Source: Clostridia bacterium (GTDB taxonomy: Bacteria; Bacillota; Clostridia; TANB77; CAG-508). Taken from it: DNA of 64,000 nt. The notes under the pieces are model-generated. The model made no database searches and had not been told where the DNA came from. It saw nothing but the letters and a program-made list of their open reading frames with translations. A program made the translations under genes and the position numbers. The DNA is taken from contig JAFSBT010000003.1 in assembly GCA_017437145.1 (NCBI GenBank), positions 310,001-374,000 of the forward strand, given 5' to 3'. Position 1 is the stretch's first letter. Every line of letters starts with the position of its first letter. Below are positions 18,314 to 27,786 of the stretch, piece by piece.

Positions 18314-18847
18314 TTATAAATCAAATTCATGTATCTCACAATTATCATGTTCATATTTTTTTATAATTCCATCTTCTGGAATACCTTTAAAATAACAACT
18401 TATTGCTTTACTAGTTCCCCCATGAGTAACTAACAATATCGTTTTATCTTTATATTTATTTTTTAATTCATCTAATAAATCATATACTCTATCTAAAACA
18501 TTCTTTACAGTTTCTGCATCTTTATAATCTTGTTTAGGATTTAAATTCCACCAATCCTCTTCATCTATCTTTTCTATTAGTTGTTTAGTAAATATACCTG
18601 CATCTCTTTCTAATAATCTATTATCAAAAATTATATCTTTACTTTTAATATTCAATAAATTTGCTGTATGTTTAGTTCTAGTTAATGGAGATGATATTAT
18701 AAAATTATAATCTACATTTTCTAGTTTTTTTCCAACTTGTTTAGCTTGTATTATTCCTGTTTCATTTAAATCATCATCATTTAACGAATTTATTTTATTT
18801 TCTATATTAACATCTGTTTGACCATGTCTAATAACATATATTTTCAT
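18314..18847 (-). CDS. Histidine phosphatase family protein
   Basis: I chose the ATG after AAGGAG, which puts the catalytic RHG motif (Arg7-His8-Gly9) at the usual place; a 20-codon upstream extension lacks support. The 177-residue protein has ISSPLTRTKHTA, an acid residue in LLERDAG and the second His in VTHGGTSK, the layout of cofactor-independent phosphoglycerate mutase-like phosphatases. The substrate is unknown. It shares an operon with the MBL hydrolase. Confidence 0.92.
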   Translation of the reverse strand: MKIYVIRHGQTDVNIENKINSLNDDDLNETGIIQAKQVGKKLENVDYNFIISSPLTRTKHTANLLNIKSKDIIFDNRLLERDAGIFTKQLIEKIDEEDWWNLNPKQDYKDAETVKNVLDRVYDLLDELKNKYKDKTILLVTHGGTSKAISCYFKGIPEDGIIKKYEHDNCEIHEFDL

Positions 18848-18887
18848 ATAAAAACTCCTTTTTAATTTTTTCAAATTTATAATATCA

Positions 18888-18925
18888 TAAAAGCAGATAA
18901 ATAACAATTAATTATCTGCTTTTAA
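18888..18925. terminator. Hairpin AAAAGCAGATA / TATCTGCTTTT
   Basis: An 11-base inverted repeat with T-rich ends on both sides, upstream of the phosphatase. A close copy follows gpr at 19314-19351, so this is either a duplicated terminator or a repeat. Confidence 0.55.
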
Positions 18926-18981
18926 TTATATTTAATTATTTTATAGAAATTTAGCATTAAAATATTTTAATTTTTATTTTT

Positions 18982-19006
18982 GCGGGCGATTAAAATCACC
19001 CCTACA
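18982..19006. repeat. Palindromic intergenic repeat
   Basis: GCGGGCGATTAAAATCACCC followed by CTACA. Confidence 0.8.
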
Positions 19007-19052
19007 TCAAAATTTGCAGAGCAAATTTTGTATTCTTAACCATTCACTCTGC

Positions 19053-19274
19053 TTAATGTTCACTGTTTTCCTTTTCTTCATTTTGCCCTTTTGCATTTCC
19101 TTCTTTATTTTTTTGAGCTCTATCATTTATCCATATCATTATTTGTTGTTCCCATTTTTCTTGTGGTACATTTCCTGGTAATTTACGAACTGCTGATGCA
19201 ATAACTCCATTTATTTGATCATCAGTTAATCCAGCTGCTTTTCCATTTGTTATAATAAAATTTTTCAAATCCAT
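19053..19274 (-). CDS. Small hypothetical protein
   Basis: The 73-residue protein follows AAGGAG and an ATG. The first 50 residues are predicted helical (GLTDDQINGVIASAVRKL, then NVPQEKWEQQIMIWIND). The last 20 are Lys/Glu/Gln-rich and likely disordered. It lies after gpr in the same direction and might be expressed in sporulation. I do not recognise a family. Confidence 0.6.
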   Translation of the reverse strand: MDLKNFIITNGKAAGLTDDQINGVIASAVRKLPGNVPQEKWEQQIMIWINDRAQKNKEGNAKGQNEEKENSEH

Positions 19275-19313
19275 TTTAATTCTCCTTTTATAATGATTTT
19301 AACAAATTATACC

Positions 19314-19351
19314 ACAAAAGCAGATAATTAACAATTAATTATCCGCTTTTG
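19314..19351 (-). terminator. Hairpin after gpr
   Basis: AAAAGCAGATAATTAA pairs with TTAATTATCCGCTTTT. It is almost the same hairpin as at 18888-18925. Confidence 0.6.
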
Positions 19352-19366
19352 ATTATATTTAATTTT

Positions 19367-20311
19367 TTACAATGCAAAGTTTATTCCTCTTGCTATTACT
19401 GATGACATGTTTTCTATTAAGTCATCTATTTCTTTTGGTGTTACGATTAAATTATAATTATTAGGAGAAAGCACCTCTCTTATCATTTCATATTTATCAT
19501 TTCCTGTAAGTTCGTTTAATATATTATATAGTTTTTCTCCTCCATTATTTTCTTTTACTTTTTCTATAAACATATCTAAACTATCAGTTGCTATTGTTGC
19601 TGCATCAACAACCATTGGCACTCCTATTGCAACTACAGGAATCCCTAAACTTTCTTGGCTGATTTCATTTCTAACATTTCCTACTCCTGCGCCTGGCACA
19701 ATCCCTGTATCAGCTATTTGTATTGTACTGCTTATTCTTTCTATGCTTTTTGATGCTAAACTATCTATTACTATTACTAATTTCGGTTTTATATTATTAA
19801 CTATTCCCTTTAAAATTTCTACTGTTTCAATTCCTGTTGTACCTAAAACACCAGGAGAAATTGCACTTACTGGTCTTGTATTTTCATCCAAATATTGAGG
19901 TGCATAATTTAACAAATGTCTTGTTACATCTATATCTTGTATAACTTTCGGACCTAATGAATCCGGTGTTACATATACATTTCCTAATCCAACAACTAAA
20001 ATATCTTCTTTAATTTGTATATGTTTGTTAAATAGATTTTTTAATTCCTCTGTAACTACTTCAGATGCTTTTTGTATATCATCATCAGTTGCAATTTTTA
20101 AATTTTTTACATCTATTGTAGTATAAATTCCTCTTGGCTTTCCTAACGCATTTTCTCCTTGTTCATCTAATATTTTTACTTTATATATTTTTACATTTTC
20201 ATTTATAACTTTTTCTTCTGTTTCTATCCCTGGAACTTCATCATCTATTTTATTTGCCTTTTTAAAGATATCTCTTCTTTCATCAGCTAAATCTGTATTA
20301 AAATTTATCAT
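19367..20311 (-). CDS. gpr: GPR germination endopeptidase
   Basis: GPR degrades small acid-soluble spore proteins when spores germinate. The protein (314 residues) opens with the prodomain-like TDLADERRDI and contains VVGLGNVYVTPDSLGPKVIQ, SPGVLGTTGIET and the conserved DSLASKSIER, TDTG-like and PGAGVGN segments of peptidase family A25. It is a solid marker that this organism makes endospores. The start region overlaps a strong hairpin whose right arm contains the AAAGGGTGA binding site. Confidence 0.96.
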   Translation of the reverse strand: MINFNTDLADERRDIFKKANKIDDEVPGIETEEKVINENVKIYKVKILDEQGENALGKPRGIYTTIDVKNLKIATDDDIQKASEVVTEELKNLFNKHIQIKEDILVVGLGNVYVTPDSLGPKVIQDIDVTRHLLNYAPQYLDENTRPVSAISPGVLGTTGIETVEILKGIVNNIKPKLVIVIDSLASKSIERISSTIQIADTGIVPGAGVGNVRNEISQESLGIPVVAIGVPMVVDAATIATDSLDMFIEKVKENNGGEKLYNILNELTGNDKYEMIREVLSPNNYNLIVTPKEIDDLIENMSSVIARGINFAL

Positions 20312-20312
20312 A

Positions 20313-20356
20313 AAAAATCACCCTTTTACTATTTTTAGTAAAAAGATGATTTTTAT
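20313..20356 (-). terminator. Hairpin that both ends the upstream gene and covers the gpr binding site
   Basis: AAAAATCA...TTTTACT and AGTAAAA...TGATTTTT pair around a short loop. On the minus strand the right arm contains AAAGGGTGA, the gpr ribosome binding site, then six T's directly before ATG. Confidence 0.6.
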
Positions 20357-20369
20357 ACTTGTTTATTTA

Positions 20370-20747
20370 TTAATCTATAACATGATCCGATAATTCGTTT
20401 TTTGTTTGAGTGTCTTTGGAACTAGCTACTTTTGCTACTATCTTAGCATGTCCTTTTTTTACTTTTGCTAAATCTTCTGGTTTTAATTCCCAAGGCTTAC
20501 CTTCTGGACTTTGACTACTTTGTTCTTTCTCTTCTTTCTTTTTAGCCTTTTCAGCTTCAGCTATTGCCTTATATATTTCCTCTAACTTAGGTTGTAGCGC
20601 TTGTTCAATATTTAACTGAATTCCTTCCATTATATTCTGAGTATTTTCTCCCTTTTGTAAATCATTATATATATCCATCATATTGCCAATTACATATTCT
20701 AAAAATTCTTTATCACTTAATAATTTTTCATAATCTTTATCTGACAT
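20370..20747 (-). CDS. Hypothetical protein upstream of gpr
   Basis: This 125-residue soluble protein has a helical N-terminal half (YEKLLSDKEFLEYVIGNMMD), a Lys/Glu-rich middle and a C-terminal part with WELKPEDLAKVKKGHAKIV. The start follows GGAGGG. It lies just upstream of gpr, separated by the hairpin described, so partial cotranscription is possible. I do not recognise a family. Confidence 0.65.
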   Translation of the reverse strand: MSDKDYEKLLSDKEFLEYVIGNMMDIYNDLQKGENTQNIMEGIQLNIEQALQPKLEEIYKAIAEAEKAKKKEEKEQSSQSPEGKPWELKPEDLAKVKKGHAKIVAKVASSKDTQTKNELSDHVID

Positions 20748-20910
20748 ATCTCATCCCTCCAATACTCTTTTGTTTTAACAACTTATGTTAATTATAACAT
20801 ATTTAGAAAAATTATGCAAATTATGTATTTTTAATCACAAATTCATTTTATTAGTATTGTAAAAACTACACATTAATGATAGTATTTATTTAATTAAGGA
20901 GGAATTTATT

Positions 20911-21435
20911 ATGTTGAAATCTGTTAAAATTTTATTATTAACTATTTCACTTGTATTATTATTTACATCAATTTCACTAGCTGCTAGTATTACACCTGAT
21001 ACTGTAAGAGCACCTTCTAGTTCTACTGAAATTCAACCAATTACTATAGTAGATTCTATATTAGATGAATATGATAATATTGTTGAATATGAAGATAATT
21101 ATTATTCTGAAGATGATACCGAGGAAATAAGCTCAGGAGGATTTGGATTTAACCCTGATTCTGTTAAACCTTATCCTGTTAAAACACATGATGACTCATC
21201 TGTTGATAAAATATCACCAATGTCATTAAAAATTACTAGTTTAATTCAAACTATAGGAGTTGCTGTTTCAGTATTCATTCTTTTACCTATATGCCTTCTT
21301 TTAGGAATTATATATATGGTAAAAAGTAAATCAACCAAAGCTAGATTCATAGGCTTTATTATAATTTCCATACCTATTCTCCTATTTATAATCAGTTATA
21401 TGATACCGTTCTTTTATGAACTAGCAAATATGTAA
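20911..21435 (+). CDS. Putative secreted/membrane protein
   Basis: The start follows AAGGAGG. Residues 1-24 are a signal peptide (LLLTISLVLLFTSISLAAS). An acidic, Ser/Thr/Tyr-rich extracellular part follows (about 25-105). Two membrane helices then lie near 112-136 and 146-168. The length is 174 residues and I recognise no family. It is transcribed away from its minus-strand neighbours and is probably a single-gene unit. Confidence 0.7.
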   Translation: MLKSVKILLLTISLVLLFTSISLAASITPDTVRAPSSSTEIQPITIVDSILDEYDNIVEYEDNYYSEDDTEEISSGGFGFNPDSVKPYPVKTHDDSSVDKISPMSLKITSLIQTIGVAVSVFILLPICLLLGIIYMVKSKSTKARFIGFIIISIPILLFIISYMIPFFYELANM

Positions 21436-21441
21436 ATCAAT

Positions 21442-21468
21442 AAGGGACGAATGCATTTCGCCCCTTAA
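21442..21468. repeat. Palindromic intergenic repeat
   Basis: AAGGGACGAATGCATTTCGC followed by CCCTTA. Confidence 0.75.
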
Positions 21469-21489
21469 CATTTTTGTAACAATGTTTTT

Positions 21490-21750
21490 TTATTTCAAAT
21501 AATTTTTTTCTATATCTTTTACTAATTCAAATCTATATTTTTGTCCTGTTATGTTATCTGGTCTGTTAACATCTATTTCTTCTAAAAACATTTTCTCAGG
21601 TCTTACCCATATTTTAGAATCTTGTCTATCATAAATTGGTTTATATATAACCATTCTTTCTTTGTTTTCAGAATCTAATGCAATATCTTCTATATAATAA
21701 TAATTACCTTTAAAATGTCTATACACTTTTCCTATTTTTACTTCATTCAT
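21490..21750 (-). CDS. DUF1653 domain protein
   Basis: This 86-residue protein has the DUF1653 pattern: IGKVYRHFKGNYYYIEDIA, then MVIYKPIYDRQDSKIWVRPE and NITGQKYRFE. The function of the family is unknown. The start has a GGATCATAG-like site. It is a stand-alone gene lying back to back with the 105-residue cassette. Confidence 0.88.
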   Translation of the reverse strand: MNEVKIGKVYRHFKGNYYYIEDIALDSENKERMVIYKPIYDRQDSKIWVRPEKMFLEEIDVNRPDNITGQKYRFELVKDIEKNYLK

Positions 21751-21769
21751 TTTCTATGATCCTTTCTTT

Positions 21770-21798
21770 TTGTATTTTTTTTAATTTTATGATATAAT
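21770..21798 (+). promoter_or_regulatory. Predicted promoter of the 105-residue cassette
   Basis: TTGTAT, 17 bases, TATAAT, with GGGAGGTG and the start codon about 30 bases further on. Confidence 0.7.
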
Positions 21799-21835
21799 TT
21801 ATATAATCACATTGCCTAATAAGGGAGGTGAAAAC

Positions 21836-22153
21836 ATGCCGGAATTAGGTTCAAAACGGTCAGTCAGAATACCGAAAGGGCTTCATGACGATTGGAAGCA
21901 GACTGATTTATATATCAGCTTTTGTGGAAACACGATCTGCTTGACCAAGGAAGAAAAATTTCCGGAAGGATTTAATTTGATTGGCATTTCGTACTTAGAC
22001 TCAAAAATGCTGATTTCTCTTCCAATTGAATCATTATCAATTTTGGGTGTAAAAGGTTATGGTGACGTTGTCGTTGTTTTTAAAAAGTCCGATGATGATA
22101 CCGCTCTTTATATCCAGAATCCCAGTATTGGCATGGGTGCCGAGAGGACTTGA
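21836..22153 (+). CDS. Small foreign-looking protein cassette, 105 residues
   Basis: The start is the ATG following GGGAGGTGAAAAC. The product is a compact, mainly beta protein (RSVRIPKGLHDDW, IGISYLDSKMLISLPIESL, GYGDVVVVF) that I do not recognise; the short strands recall AbrB-type domains but the match is weak. Codon use is richer in G+C than its neighbours. Codon 8 is CGG, read here as Arg (SKRSV), which the native genes of this window never do. The stop codon lies in the left arm of its terminator. Confidence 0.75.
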   Translation: MPELGSKRSVRIPKGLHDDWKQTDLYISFCGNTICLTKEEKFPEGFNLIGISYLDSKMLISLPIESLSILGVKGYGDVVVVFKKSDDDTALYIQNPSIGMGAERT

Positions 22154-22168
22154 TTCTCTCGGCATTTT
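22138..22168 (+). terminator. Intrinsic terminator of the cassette
   Basis: TGCCGAGAG and CTCTCGGCA pair and are followed by TTTTT; the hairpin abuts the recG stop codon. Confidence 0.9.
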
Positions 22169-24216
22169 TAAATTTCTATTCTATTTTCAAATTTTTTCTC
22201 AATTTGTTTTCTTAGTCTAACATTTTTTTCTTGTTTTAAATTTGAATCTTCTTGCATTATTTCTATAGCTATACTTTGTACTGACTTTAACATTTCTATA
22301 TCTTCAAATAAATTTGCTATTTTAAATTCTGGAAGTCCGGTGTTGTTTTGTTCCGAAAAATTCACCTGAGCCTCTTAATTCTAAGTCTTTTTCAGAAATT
22401 ACAAATCCATCATTTGTGCTTGTCATTACCTTCATTCTTTCTTTAGTATTTTTACCTTTTCCTTCGTACTTTAATATACAATAAGATTTATATTCTCCTC
22501 TACCTACTCTTCCTCTTAATTGATGAAGTGTTGCTAATCCAAATCTTTCAGCATTTTCAACTATCATAATATTACTATTTGGAACATCTACTCCAACTTC
22601 AATTACTGTTGTAGATATTAGTACTTGAATTTCTCCATTTTTAAATTTTTCCATTATAGAATCTTTTTCTTTTGGTTTCATTTTTCCATGCAAATATTCT
22701 ACTTTATATTCTTTAAATACATTTTTATATTTTTCATAAACTTCTAGAACAGCTTTTGCTTCAATTTCTTCTGTTTCTTCTACTAATGGACATACTATAT
22801 AGCATTGTCTTCCTTCTTCTAGATGTTTTTTTACAAATGCATTTATTCGTTCTTCCATATCCTTAGTTACTGCATATGTATCTATTTTCTTTCTGTTTGG
22901 AGGAAGTTCATCAATAATTGAAATATCTAAATCTCCATATAATATAAGTGCTAAAGTTCTTGGAATAGGTGTTGCTGTCATAACTAAAACATCAGGATTT
23001 TCACCTTTATTATTTATTTTACTTCTTTGTTTTACTCCGAACCTGTGTTGTTCATCTGTAATAACTAATCCTAAATTTTTAAATATAACACTTTCTTCTA
23101 ATAAAGCATGTGTTCCAATAATTATATTTGTTTCTCCAGTTTGCAAATTTTCTAATATCTGTTCTTTTTCCTTTTTCTTTAACCCACTTACTAAAAGTTC
23201 ACATTTTATATTAAATTTGTTTAGTATTTTTTTATAATTTTCTAAATGTTGTCTAGCAAGTATTGCAGTCGGAGCCATTACTGCAACTTGATACCCTGAT
23301 TTAACTGCCTTATATGCAGCTATAATCGATATAACCGTTTTCCCGAGAACCTACATCACCTTGAAGCAATCTATTCATTGGTTTATTTGATTCCATATCC
23401 TTATCAATTTCCTCTAGAACTCTTAATTGTGCATTTGTTAGTTTAAATGGTAATTCATTTATTACATCTGACATTTTTATTTTTTTATCAAAAATTATTC
23501 CATTCTTATCTTCACTATATTTATTTTTTATATTTAGTAAAGCCAATTGCATAACTAATAATTCTTCGAAAACCAATCTTTTTCTTGCTTTGTTATAGCT
23601 TTCAAAATCCTCTGGAAAATGAATTTGTTCTATTGCAGTATTTAGTTCTTCTACACTGTATTTATCTAATATATATTGTGGCAAAGTTTCTTCAAATTCA
23701 CCTTTAACTTCTTTTAATCCATTTTCGATTATTTGTCTTATTACATTTTGTGATAATTCATAAGTTAATGGATATATTGGTATAATTTTACCAGTATTTT
23801 TGCTTGTTGCTTCACTATCAAAGACTGGAGAATTCATTTCAATATAACCTATTCGCGTTTTTGCCTTTCCATAAAACTTATATTTTTCTCCAATTATAAA
23901 TTTATTCTTTAAATACCTCTGATTAAACCATGTTATTTGGGCTGTACCAGTTTCATCTACAACCCTTAGTTTATATATTGTCATATTTTTTCTTATTCTT
24001 GCTTCTGACATTCTTGATGTACATACCGCTTCAATTAAAACTTCTTCTCCATCTATAACATCTGCTATATTTTTAGGTTTTCCTCTGTCTTCATATGTTC
24101 TTGGAAAATAATAGCATAAATCTTCTAATGTATATATTCCGAAGTTTATTTAATAAAGTAGCCCTTGCAGGCCCAACTCCTTTTATATATTTTACATCTT
24201 TTTTTAAATCTAACAT
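22168..24216 (-). CDS. recG: ATP-dependent DNA helicase RecG, frame interrupted by three CGG +1 shifts
   Basis: RecG remodels stalled replication forks and branched DNA. Read straight, the gene is broken into four pieces. Skipping the C of three in-frame CGG codons gives one protein of 681 residues, the usual RecG length. In order: N-terminal KYIKGVGPARATLLNKL-G-IYTLEDL, an OB-fold wedge domain, Walker A GDVGS-G-KT at glycine 291, APTAILARQH, the DEQHRFG box, TATPIPRT, STTVIEVGVDVPN, QLRGRVGR, and the C-terminal FFGTKQH-G-LPEFKIANL. All helicase motifs are intact once corrected, which argues against an old pseudogene. The start follows AAGGAG. Confidence 0.88.
22336..22339 (-). other. CGGA +1 frameshift site 3 (recG codon 626)
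   Basis: CAA CAC CGG ACT becomes CAA CAC GGA CTT CCA on dropping C, restoring KQH-G-LPEFK. The zero frame stops a few codons on. Confidence 0.88.
23342..23345 (-). other. CGGG +1 frameshift site 4 (recG codon 291, inside Walker A)
   Basis: GGT TCT CGG GAA becomes GGT TCT GGG AAA ACG, restoring the nucleotide-binding GSGKT. Confidence 0.9.
24138..24141 (-). other. CGGA +1 frameshift site 5 (recG codon 26)
   Basis: AAA CTT CGG AAT becomes AAA CTT GGA ATA TAT, restoring LNKL-G-IYTLEDLCYYFPRTY. The zero frame runs 15 codons more to a TGA. Confidence 0.88.
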
Positions 24217-24388
24217 CTATTACTCCTTTGTTAATTTTAAATTTGACATATTCAAAAATTTGTTTTTCGCTTTTCCTTTATTTTCCTTTTCCAATTATAT
24301 ATTAGTGTTATTTTGTTGTCAATAAGTTTGCGAACATTTTTTCGTGTATGGTTTAACAATCATATTATAATTCATTATTTCATATATT

Positions 24389-24448
24389 GTAGGGGCGAAC
24401 TGCGTTCGCCTGTCTTCGAAGAGCGGACGACCACTGGTCGCCCCTACA
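24389..24448. repeat. Double palindromic repeat between recG and recD2
   Basis: GTAGGGGCGAACTGCGTTCG is followed by a short link and CGGACGACCACTGGTCGCCC with CTAC: two units of the dispersed family back to back. Confidence 0.8.
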
Positions 24449-24471
24449 TTTTCTCTTCATTTCTAAATTTA

Positions 24472-26693
24472 TTATAATAATTTCTCCAATTTATATTTAA
24501 GTCCTGTATTTCTTTTTTTAGAATCCACATTATTTATCATATATTCTATAGTTTTATCATTACCTAGTAATATTAAAAGTTCTTTTGCTCTTGTTATACC
24601 TGTATATAATATGTTTCGTGTAAGTAGCATTGGTATTCCATTTGGTATACACATTATTACTACATCAAATTCACTTCCGTTGAGATTTATGTATTGTTAT
24701 CGCATAACTATGTTCTAGTTCCTCTAATTCACTAAAACCATACCACGCTGTCTTTTCATCATCAAATACAACTTCAATTTGTTTTGCTTCCTCATCTATT
24801 CCGTGAAACTATTCCAAATTCTCCATTAAATATTCCGCTTCCTATTTCAATTTTATCATTTATATTTTTTTCCCAATAAATATCATAGTTATTTTTTGTT
24901 TGCATTACTTTATCGCCAACTCTAAAAATTCTATCTCCATAACTTTTTTCATTTTTAACATTTAAATTTAAATTTTGTTGTAATATTTTGTTTAATTCTC
25001 TAGTACCTAAACTTCCTTTTTTAGTCGGAGTTAATACTTGTATATTATTAAAAAAATCATAATCTCCATATTTTTTTAATCTTTCTTTGCAAAGAGATAC
25101 AACATCATATAGCATTTTTTCTTGACTTTTTTCGTTAATTACGAAGAAATCTTTTAGCTTGTTATCATCTTCTTCATTATTTTTATTTATAAAGTTTTCG
25201 CCATTATTAACTTTATGTGCATTTGTTATTATTTTGCTTTTTGCTGCTTGTCTAAAAATTTCATTTAATTCAATAACTGTTAAACTTTCTGATTCTATTA
25301 TATCTTCTAATACATTCCCAGGTCCTACTGATGGAAGCTGATTTGTATCTCCTACTAAAATTAATTTTGTTCCTAAGTATACACCTTTTAATATATAATT
25401 CATTAAAGCTGTATCTACCATTGATACTTCATCTATAATTATAATATCTGCATCTATTGGTGCTATTTGTTTTTCTACATCTAGTACCGATTGACTTTCT
25501 TCAATCTTTCCAATTTCTAATAATCTATGAATTGTACTAGCTTCTTCCCCTGTAGCTTCAGTCATTCTCTTTGCAGCTCTTCCTGTAGGTGCACATAGTA
25601 CAACTTTTCTTCCTGCATTTTTGTATATTTCAATAATAAATTTTATAATTGTTGTTTTCCCTGTTCCGGGACCTCCTGTAATAACACAAACATTATTTTC
25701 ATTTACAGCTTCTATCGCTTCTTTTTGTTTTTCTGATAATTCTATCTTCGTTCTCTTTTCGATTTTTTTAAATTCTTCTTTAAATTTTTTTATTTGTTTT
25801 ACATTTTTTGCAGCATTTAATGTTAATAGTCCTATTACAACATTTTTTTCACATTGAAAAAGTTCACTTAAATATATCCATTTCTCTTTTTCATTTCGTT
25901 CTTCAATTACTATTGAATTCTTTACTTTTAAATTTATTATTGCTTGTTCTATATGCTCTTCTGATACATTTAATAAATCCTTAACAAATTTGATTAAGTT
26001 TTCCTCAATAGCACAAGTATTGCCATTATATGTTGCTAAAATCAAGCCATATTTTACTGCGCTTTCTATCCTTTGAATACTATCTACAGCTAGTCCTAAC
26101 TCCATTGCCATTTTATCTACTTTTTTAAAATCTACACCATAAGTTATTTCTAACAGGATGTATGGATTTTTTTCTATTTCTGAAACCGCATCTTTTCCTA
26201 TTTTTTCATATACTTTTTTACTATTTGAAGCACTAATTCCAAACTTTTCTAGAAAACCTACTATTTGCCATAGTTCCCATTTTTCATTGAATTCTTGAGA
26301 AATTTCTTCTGCTCTAGTAGGTGTTATTCCTTTTATTTGAGATAATTTCGCTGGTTCAAACTTTAATATTGAAAGAGTTTCATCACCAAATTTTTTAACT
26401 ATCTTGCTTGCAGTTGCAGGGCCAACTCCTTTTATGATACCTCCTGCTAAATAATTTTCTAATGCTTCTAAAGTTTGTGGCATTATTTTTTCGAATGTAT
26501 CTATTTTAAATTGTTCTCCATAGTCTTGATGTGTAACAAATTTACCAATTAATTTTAAGCTATCTCCTTTATTTATAAATGGTAAATATCCTACTACTGT
26601 TGTAATTTCTTCTTCCATTTGAAATTCTGCTACTGTATAACTATTAACTTCATTTTGATATATAATTTCAGTTATTTGACCTTGTATTTCCAA
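24472..26693 (-). CDS. recD2: RecD2-type ATP-dependent helicase, frame interrupted by two CGG +1 shifts
   Basis: RecD2 is a 5'-3' superfamily 1B DNA helicase of bacteria lacking RecBC. Joined across two CGG sites it has 739 residues, the normal size. Helix-hairpin-helix repeats (LAGGIIKGVGPATASKIVKK and following) lead to Walker A ITGGPGTGKTTI near residue 340, APTGRAAKRMTE, DEVSMVDT, LVGDTNQLPSVGPGNVL and EIFRQA. After site 6 the C-terminal SH3-like part and the helicase motif AITIHKSQ-G-SEFDVVI continue, ending YTGITRAKELL. Both shifts fall before glycines (631 and 672). The ATG has only a weak purine-rich binding site, AAAAGAAGG. Confidence 0.87.
24676..24679 (-). other. CGGA +1 frameshift site 7 (recD2 codon 672)
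   Basis: TCT CAA CGG AAG TGA becomes TCT CAA GGA AGT GAA TTT GAT, restoring the conserved HKSQ-G-SEFD motif. Confidence 0.9.
24800..24803 (-). other. CGGA +1 frameshift site 6 (recD2 codon 631)
   Basis: GTT TCA CGG AAT AGA TGA becomes GTT TCA GGA ATA GAT GAG, restoring GIVS-G-IDEEAKQIEVVF. Confidence 0.88.
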
Positions 26694-26762
26694 TTATTAA
26701 TCCTTCTTTTTCCTTTAATATTTAATTGTTTTATATCACAAACAGGTATATTATTCAATAAA

Positions 26763-26791
26763 AAAACATTCTATTTTTTTTAGAATGTTTC
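26763..26791 (-). terminator. Terminator of the LytTR-DUF3021 operon
   Basis: AAACATTCTA and AGAATGTTT pair with a short A/T loop and have T runs, strongest on the minus strand. Confidence 0.8.
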
Positions 26792-26802
26792 TTATATTAA
26801 TA

Positions 26803-26826
26803 TAGGGGCGATTTTAATCGCCCGCT
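26803..26826. repeat. Palindromic intergenic repeat
   Basis: AGGGGCGATTTTAATCGCCC, between recD2 and the DUF3021 gene. Confidence 0.75.
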
Positions 26827-26867
26827 CATATACATTTATGTTGTTTGAAATTTGTTTTATTTTTGTA

Positions 26868-27332
26868 TTATTTCTTCTCTAATACATTTTCTTTTATTTT
26901 TTTATTTATTTCCTTTACGTTTCCTTTGTTAGATGTGAATACAATCATTTGAATTAATCCACCTAAAACTGTTTGAGCTATAAAAGTTAATATTAATATT
27001 ATAACACCTTCTTTAGATTTAAAAACCCCTTCCTGTAGTATATTTGCTATGTTAAATAATATAAGAAACATCCCAGTATATACTAATATATTTACAGTTT
27101 TTTTCATAATAGACATATCAGACATTTCCATTTCTTTAAACTTAAAATATGTTACTATTAAAAAAGCTGCTGATATACTTGAAGATAAATAACCTGCAAT
27201 TAAACTTCCTGTATTTTCTATTTTCACACAAAATCCTTCTGTTAAATATAACACTATATTTACTATATCAAACACTACTATTCCAACAAGTGCTCCTATT
27301 AATGCTAATTTTAAAACATTTTTATTTTTCAT
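26868..27332 (-). CDS. DUF3021-like four-helix membrane protein
   Basis: Starting at the ATG after GAGGTGATTAAA (154 residues), the protein has four membrane helices, near residues 7-27, 38-62, 80-105 and 110-135, and a short basic C-terminal tail. DUF3021 proteins are typically encoded beside a LytTR regulator and are thought to govern or sense with it (family knowledge). Here the gene follows the LytTR gene by a few bases, with its binding site overlapping the end of that gene. Confidence 0.78.
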   Translation of the reverse strand: MKNKNVLKLALIGALVGIVVFDIVNIVLYLTEGFCVKIENTGSLIAGYLSSSISAAFLIVTYFKFKEMEMSDMSIMKKTVNILVYTGMFLILFNIANILQEGVFKSKEGVIILILTFIAQTVLGGLIQMIVFTSNKGNVKEINKKIKENVLEKK

Positions 27333-27342
27333 TTTAATCACC

Positions 27343-27786
27343 TCATATATTCAAATATTTTTTTATTTTTGCTACATTTCGTCTTGATACATATGCCTTA
27401 TTTCCACTTTTGAAATTCACAATTATTGTTCCAATAATCCCTAAATCTAAGTTTTCCACTTCATTAAAGTTAATAATTTCGGAATTTGATATTCTTATAA
27501 AAGATGTGTTTTTTAAAGTTTCTTCTAATTCATACATACGATATTTAATGTAATACTTCTTTTGGTCTTTTGTTCGTGCAAAAATTTTGTTGTCCTCTGT
27601 ATAAAAACTTTCTATTTCTTTTTTATCTAATATGTATACTTTTTCATCTAAAAAACCTATTATTGTATTTGTATTTTCTTCTGTTAAAGAGTTAGCTAAC
27701 TTTGTTACTTCATTTGTAATTTCTTTTGCATGTATTACTATTTTTGTTTCTTCAATTTCCGGATTTATATTTATTTCTACTTTCAA
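27343..27786 (-). CDS. LytTR-family DNA-binding transcriptional regulator
   Basis: The most likely start is a TTG after AAGAGGTGATACT, giving 147 residues; a GTG three codons earlier lies inside the binding site. There is no receiver domain. The C-terminal half is a LytTR domain (KNTSFIRISNSEIINFNEVE, then IIVNFKSGNKAYVSRRNVAKIKKYL). It forms a typical pair with the DUF3021 membrane protein downstream, probably a simple membrane-coupled regulatory unit that controls its own promoter. Confidence 0.88.
   Translation of the reverse strand: MKVEININPEIEETKIVIHAKEITNEVTKLANSLTEENTNTIIGFLDEKVYILDKKEIESFYTEDNKIFARTKDQKKYYIKYRMYELEETLKNTSFIRISNSEIINFNEVENLDLGIIGTIIVNFKSGNKAYVSRRNVAKIKKYLNI

Noticed and set aside
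21836..22153. Antitoxin of a toxin-antitoxin pair
   Set aside because: The small beta-rich protein only weakly recalls AbrB-type domains, and no toxin gene lies next to it; the neighbours are DUF1653 and recG.
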